Under the pieces are notes generated by a model that worked only from the letters and a program-made list of their open reading frames with translations, was not told the origin of the DNA and searched no databases. Shown piece after piece: positions 7,006 through 9,627 of a stretch of DNA of 9,627 nt. This DNA is from Giesbergeria sp. (GTDB lineage Bacteria > Pseudomonadota > Gammaproteobacteria > Burkholderiales > Burkholderiaceae_C): NCBI GenBank assembly GCA_017998735.1, contig JAGOCN010000037.1, positions 1 to 9,627 on the forward strand, written 5' to 3'. How positions within the stretch are numbered: the first letter of the stretch is position 1; each line of letters opens with the position of its first letter. A program made the translations under genes and the position numbers.

Positions 7006-7022
7006 TTGTAACTGACTACAAT
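7006..7022 (+). promoter_or_regulatory. putative livH promoter -10 region
   Basis: TACAAT at 7017-7022 is a good -10 match (5 of 6). It is the right arm of a small inverted repeat TTGTA-ACTGAC-TACAA (7006-7021). No good -35 is found at the right distance (CCGGTC at 17 nt), which suggests an activator-dependent promoter. Transcription would start near 7029 and give a leader of about 115 nt. Confidence 0.4.
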
Positions 7023-7040
7023 TTCCTCCACCAAACGCCT

Positions 7041-7065
7041 CCAGGCCCTGAATCGCAGGCCCTGG
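7041..7065 (+). other. hairpin in the livH leader
   Basis: CCAGG (7041-7045) pairs with CCTGG (7061-7065) and CCTG (7047-7050) with CAGG (7056-7059) around an AATCG loop, leaving one C-C mismatch: nine pairs in all. The same stretch contains the direct repeat CAGGCCCTG at 7042-7050 and 7056-7064. No T-run follows. Confidence 0.4.
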
Positions 7066-7091
7066 TTGCACCCCAGCCGAGCCCACCAGGC

Positions 7092-7109
7092 CGGTCTGCA
7101 CGGTCTGCA
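7092..7109 (+). repeat. tandem 9-bp duplication in the livH leader
   Basis: CGGTCTGCA occurs twice back to back (7092-7100 and 7101-7109), 36 nt before the livH ATG. Its GTCTGCA part also occurs in the palindrome at 6869-6875. It could be a site for an RNA- or DNA-binding regulator, or a simple slippage duplication. Confidence 0.4.
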
Positions 7110-7131
7110 GCAATGCGCGTTTGTCCCCAAC

Positions 7132-7137
7132 GAAGGA
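7132..7137 (+). promoter_or_regulatory. livH ribosome binding site
   Basis: GAAGGA lies 7 nt before the ATG at 7145. This fixes the start there rather than at the in-frame TTG at 7121, which would add eight residues and place the ribosome binding site inside the coding region. Confidence 0.75.
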
Positions 7138-7144
7138 AATTCTT

Positions 7145-8074
7145 ATGGACATCTTGCTGCAGCAGATCATCAACGGTCTGGTTCTTGGCAGCATGTATGC
7201 CTTGATCGCTCTGGGTTACACCATGGTGTACGGCATCATCCAGCTCATCAATTTTGCGCACGGCGAGGTGCTCATGGTCGGGGCACTGACCAGCTGGAGC
7301 TGCATCGGCCTGATGCAGGAAGCCATGCCCTGGGCACCGGGCTGGCTGGTGCTGCTGCTGGCCACGCTCATTGCCTGCGTGGTGGCGGCCGCACTCAACT
7401 TCACCATTGAAAAAGTGGCCTACCGGCCGTTGCGCAACAGCCCGCGCCTGGCACCGCTGATCACCGCTCTCGGCATGTCGATCCTGCTGCAGACGCTGGC
7501 CATGATCATCTGGAAGCCCAACTACAAGTCCTATCCCACGCTGCTGCCGGCTGCGCCGTTCGAGATCGGCGGCGCCGTCATCACCACCACGCAAATCCTG
7601 ATTCTGGGCGTGACGGCAGTGTCGCTGGCGGCATTGATGTACCTGGTGAACTACACCAAGCTGGGCCGCGCCATGCGTGCCACGGCCGAGAACCCGCGCG
7701 TGGCCGGCCTGATGGGCGTGAAACCCGACATGGTGATTTCTGCCACCTTCATCATCGGCGCCGTGCTGGCCACCATCGCCGGCATCATGTATGCGTCCAA
7801 CTACGGCACCGTGCAGCACACCATGGGCTTTCTGCCGGGGCTCAAGGCCTTCACGGCGGCGGTGTTCGGCGGCATCGGCAACCTGGCCGGCGCGGTCATC
7901 GGCGGTATCTTGCTGGGTCTGATCGAGGCCATCGGCTCGGGCTACATCGGCGCGCTCACCGGCGGCGTGCTGGGCAGCCACTACACCGATATCTTTGCGT
8001 TCATCGTGCTCATCATCATCCTGACGCTGCGCCCCTCGGGCCTGATGGGTGAGCGTGTGGCCGACCGCGCCTGA
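7145..8074 (+). CDS. livH: branched-chain amino acid ABC transporter permease LivH
   Basis: One of the two inner-membrane permeases of a HAAT-family importer that takes up leucine, isoleucine, valine or related amino acids and amides from a periplasmic binding protein. The 309-residue protein is a typical length and almost wholly hydrophobic. It shows the LivH hallmarks: an early INFAHGEVLMVGA segment (NFAHGE at 36-41), the cytoplasmic loop RAMRATAENPRVAGLMGV starting at R175 (the contact with the ATPases), and the glycine-rich VFGGIGNLAGAVIGG near the C-terminus. It is followed by livM with only 11 nt between, and the livM ribosome binding site overlaps its stop codon. The binding protein gene is not in the window. 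Exact substrate cannot be read from the permease. Confidence 0.94.
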   Translation: MDILLQQIINGLVLGSMYALIALGYTMVYGIIQLINFAHGEVLMVGALTSWSCIGLMQEAMPWAPGWLVLLLATLIACVVAAALNFTIEKVAYRPLRNSPRLAPLITALGMSILLQTLAMIIWKPNYKSYPTLLPAAPFEIGGAVITTTQILILGVTAVSLAALMYLVNYTKLGRAMRATAENPRVAGLMGVKPDMVISATFIIGAVLATIAGIMYASNYGTVQHTMGFLPGLKAFTAAVFGGIGNLAGAVIGGILLGLIEAIGSGYIGALTGGVLGSHYTDIFAFIVLIIILTLRPSGLMGERVADRA

Positions 8075-8085
8075 AGGACCCTGCC

Positions 8086-9168
8086 ATGACGCAAAAGAAA
8101 AACACCGCAGCCTGGATTGCCGGCGGCATCGCGCTGCTGGTGCTGCCCTTCGTGCTGCAGTACTTCGGCAACGCCTGGGTGCGCATTGCCGACCTGGCAT
8201 TGCTGTATGTGATGCTGGCGCTGGGGCTGAACATCGTGGTCGGCTATGCCGGCCTGCTGGACCTGGGCTATGTGGCGTTCTATGCCGTTGGCGCCTACCT
8301 GTTTGCCCTGATGGCTTCGCCGCACTTGGCAGAAACCTTCACCGCCTTTGCCGCCCTGTTCCCGGACGGGCTGCACACTTCGCTGTGGGTGGTGATTCCG
8401 CTGGCGGCGCTGCTGGCCACTTTTGTGGGGGTGCTGCTGGGCATTCCGGTGCTCAAGCTGCGCGGCGATTACCTGGCCATCGTGACGCTCGGCTTTGGTG
8501 AAATCATCCGCATCTTTCTGAACAACCTGGACCACCCGGTCAACATCACCAACGGCCCCAAAGGGGTAGGGCAGATCGACTCGGTCAAGGTCTTCGGGCT
8601 GGACCTGGGCAAGCGCCTGGAGCTGTTCGGCTTCGACATTTCATCCGTCACTCTGTACTACTACCTGTTTCTGGCGCTGGTGATCGTCACGGTCATCATC
8701 TGCTACCGCCTGCAGGACTCGCGCATCGGCCGCGCCTGGATGGCCATCCGCGAGGACGAGATTGCCGCCAAGGCCATGGGCATCAACACGCGCAACATGA
8801 AGCTGCTGGCGTTCGGCATGGGTGCCTCGTTTGGCGGTGTCTCGGGCGCCATGTTTGCTGCCTTCCAGGGCTTTGTCTCGCCCGAATCGTTCAGCCTGAT
8901 GGAGTCGGTGATGATTGTCGCCATGGTGGTGCTGGGTGGCATTGGGCACATTCCGGGCGTCATTCTGGGCGCTGTGCTGCTGTCGGCGCTGCCCGAGGTG
9001 CTGCGCTATGTGGCCGGTCCCCTGCAGGCCATGACCGACGGGCGCCTGGACGCTGCCATCCTGCGCCAGCTGCTGATTGCCCTGGCGATGATCATCGTCA
9101 TGCTGCTGCGCCCGCGCGGCCTGTGGCCGGCCCCCTCGCATGGCAAAAGCCTGGAAAACCGGGCCTGA
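8086..9168 (+). CDS. livM: branched-chain amino acid ABC transporter permease LivM
   Basis: Second permease of the importer, pairing with LivH in the membrane. The 360 residues show family features: GLLDLGYVAFYAVGAY (56-71), LRGDYLAIVTLGFGEIIR (125-142), the ATPase-contact loop AWMAIREDEIAAKAMGIN (217-234), and GGIGHIPGVILGAVLL near 284-299. Multiple membrane segments and no signal peptide. Its ribosome binding site AAGGA (8074-8078) overlaps the livH stop and lies 7 nt from the ATG, so the two genes are translated from one message. Codons 160-162 (GGG GTA GGG) are unlike the usual GGC/GTG choice here and create a KOPS-like octamer (see findings). livG follows after 6 nt. Confidence 0.94.
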   Translation: MTQKKNTAAWIAGGIALLVLPFVLQYFGNAWVRIADLALLYVMLALGLNIVVGYAGLLDLGYVAFYAVGAYLFALMASPHLAETFTAFAALFPDGLHTSLWVVIPLAALLATFVGVLLGIPVLKLRGDYLAIVTLGFGEIIRIFLNNLDHPVNITNGPKGVGQIDSVKVFGLDLGKRLELFGFDISSVTLYYYLFLALVIVTVIICYRLQDSRIGRAWMAIREDEIAAKAMGINTRNMKLLAFGMGASFGGVSGAMFAAFQGFVSPESFSLMESVMIVAMVVLGGIGHIPGVILGAVLLSALPEVLRYVAGPLQAMTDGRLDAAILRQLLIALAMIIVMLLRPRGLWPAPSHGKSLENRA

Positions 9169-9174
9169 ACGGCG

Positions 9175-9627
9175 ATGAACACCAAAAGCAAACAACCCAT
9201 GGCAGAACAATCCGACAGTGTGGTGCTGCGCGTGGCCGGCATTTCCAAGCGCTTTGGCGGTCTGCAGGCGCTGTCCGATGTCGGCATCACCATCGAGCGC
9301 GGCCAGGTGTACGGCCTGATCGGCCCCAACGGTGCCGGCAAAACCACCTTCTTCAATGTCATCACCGGCCTGTACACCCCGGACAGCGGCAGCTTCGAGC
9401 TGGCCGGCAAGCCTTACCGCCCCACGGCCGTGCACGAGGTCGCCAAGGCCGGCATTGCCCGCACCTTTCAGAACATCCGCCTGTTTGCCGAAATGACGGC
9501 ACTGGAAAACGTGATGGTGGGCCGGCATGTGCGCACCCGCTCGGGGCTGGTGGGAGCGGTGTTTCGCACACGCGGCTTTCGCGCCGAAGAAAAGGCCATT
9601 GCCGAGCGCGCGCACGAACTGCTGGAC
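9175..9627 (+). CDS. livG: branched-chain amino acid ABC transporter ATP-binding protein LivG (partial, 3' end missing)
   Basis: ATPase subunit that powers the LivHM importer from the cytoplasmic side. The first 151 codons are present; the frame is open to the end of the window. Visible are VAGISKRFGGLQALSDV, Walker A GPNGAGKT at 50-57, and the Q-loop ARTFQNIRLF with Q99. The MVGRHVRTRSGLVGAVFRT segment is typical of LivG rather than LivF. The ABC signature, Walker B and H-loop lie beyond the window. Start choice: the ATG at 9175, 6 nt after the livM stop, allows coupling; the ATG at 9199 (giving MAEQSDSVV) is equally possible. Neither has a clear ribosome binding site. livF would be expected next. 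Confidence 0.93.
   Translation, partial: MNTKSKQPMAEQSDSVVLRVAGISKRFGGLQALSDVGITIERGQVYGLIGPNGAGKTTFFNVITGLYTPDSGSFELAGKPYRPTAVHEVAKAGIARTFQNIRLFAEMTALENVMVGRHVRTRSGLVGAVFRTRGFRAEEKAIAERAHELLD

Noticed and set aside
6988..7011. Seven-codon leader peptide (MAPVTGL) before livH, as a possible attenuator
   Set aside because: No run of branched-chain amino acid codons, no ribosome binding site, and it lies upstream of the likely transcription start.
7121..7144. TTG start giving an eight-residue longer LivH
   Set aside because: The GAAGGA ribosome binding site lies within this extension and is well spaced for the ATG at 7145.
5806..7194. 462-residue open frame on the - strand across the hydrolase gene and livH leader
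   Set aside because: Antisense to an intact nitrilase-superfamily gene, with low-complexity His/Gly/Ala composition and no recognisable domain.

Overview
The window comes from a GC-rich proteobacterial chromosome, most likely Burkholderiales and probably Comamonadaceae. The evidence is the strong G/C third-position bias, the ftsK-lolA-rarA gene order typical of that order, the protein sequences, and two copies of what looks like a short dispersed repeat I associate with Comamonadaceae genomes. All convincing genes lie on the + strand; the many long ORFs on the - strand are codon-bias shadows.

Left part (1-4789): a chromosome-maintenance and cell-envelope block. FtsK (DNA translocase at the septum) is followed by LolA (periplasmic lipoprotein carrier) and RarA (replication-fork AAA+ ATPase). 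The ftsK-lolA gap is short (81 bp). The lolA-rarA gap (199 bp) holds a strong hairpin and a pair of 14-bp direct repeats spaced by exactly 21 bp.

Middle part (4790-6789): a 408-bp gene-free stretch carrying one copy of the dispersed repeat, then a two-gene unit. A GNAT acetyltransferase overlaps a carbon-nitrogen hydrolase by 4 bp (ATGA). In other bacteria this pair is often one fused protein (YhcX-type), so this is the split, translationally coupled form. Its substrate is unknown. The GNAT gene has no visible Shine-Dalgarno site and a GATAAT box only 5 nt before its ATG, which suggests leaderless transcription. A 12-bp-stem hairpin 38 nt after the hydrolase stop closes the unit.

Right part (6790-9627): a 355-bp regulatory region rich in inverted and direct repeats, then the start of a branched-chain amino acid (LIV/HAAT-type) ABC transporter operon: livH, livM and the first 151 codons of livG, which runs off the window.

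I do not see a wholly new system such as a defence island or mobile element. The most interesting signals are: (1) the lolA signal-peptide coding sequence appears to be built from a copy of the dispersed repeat whose second copy lies in opposite orientation in the rarA-GNAT gap; (2) the split GNAT/hydrolase pair; (3) the repeat-rich non-coding regions before rarA and livH.
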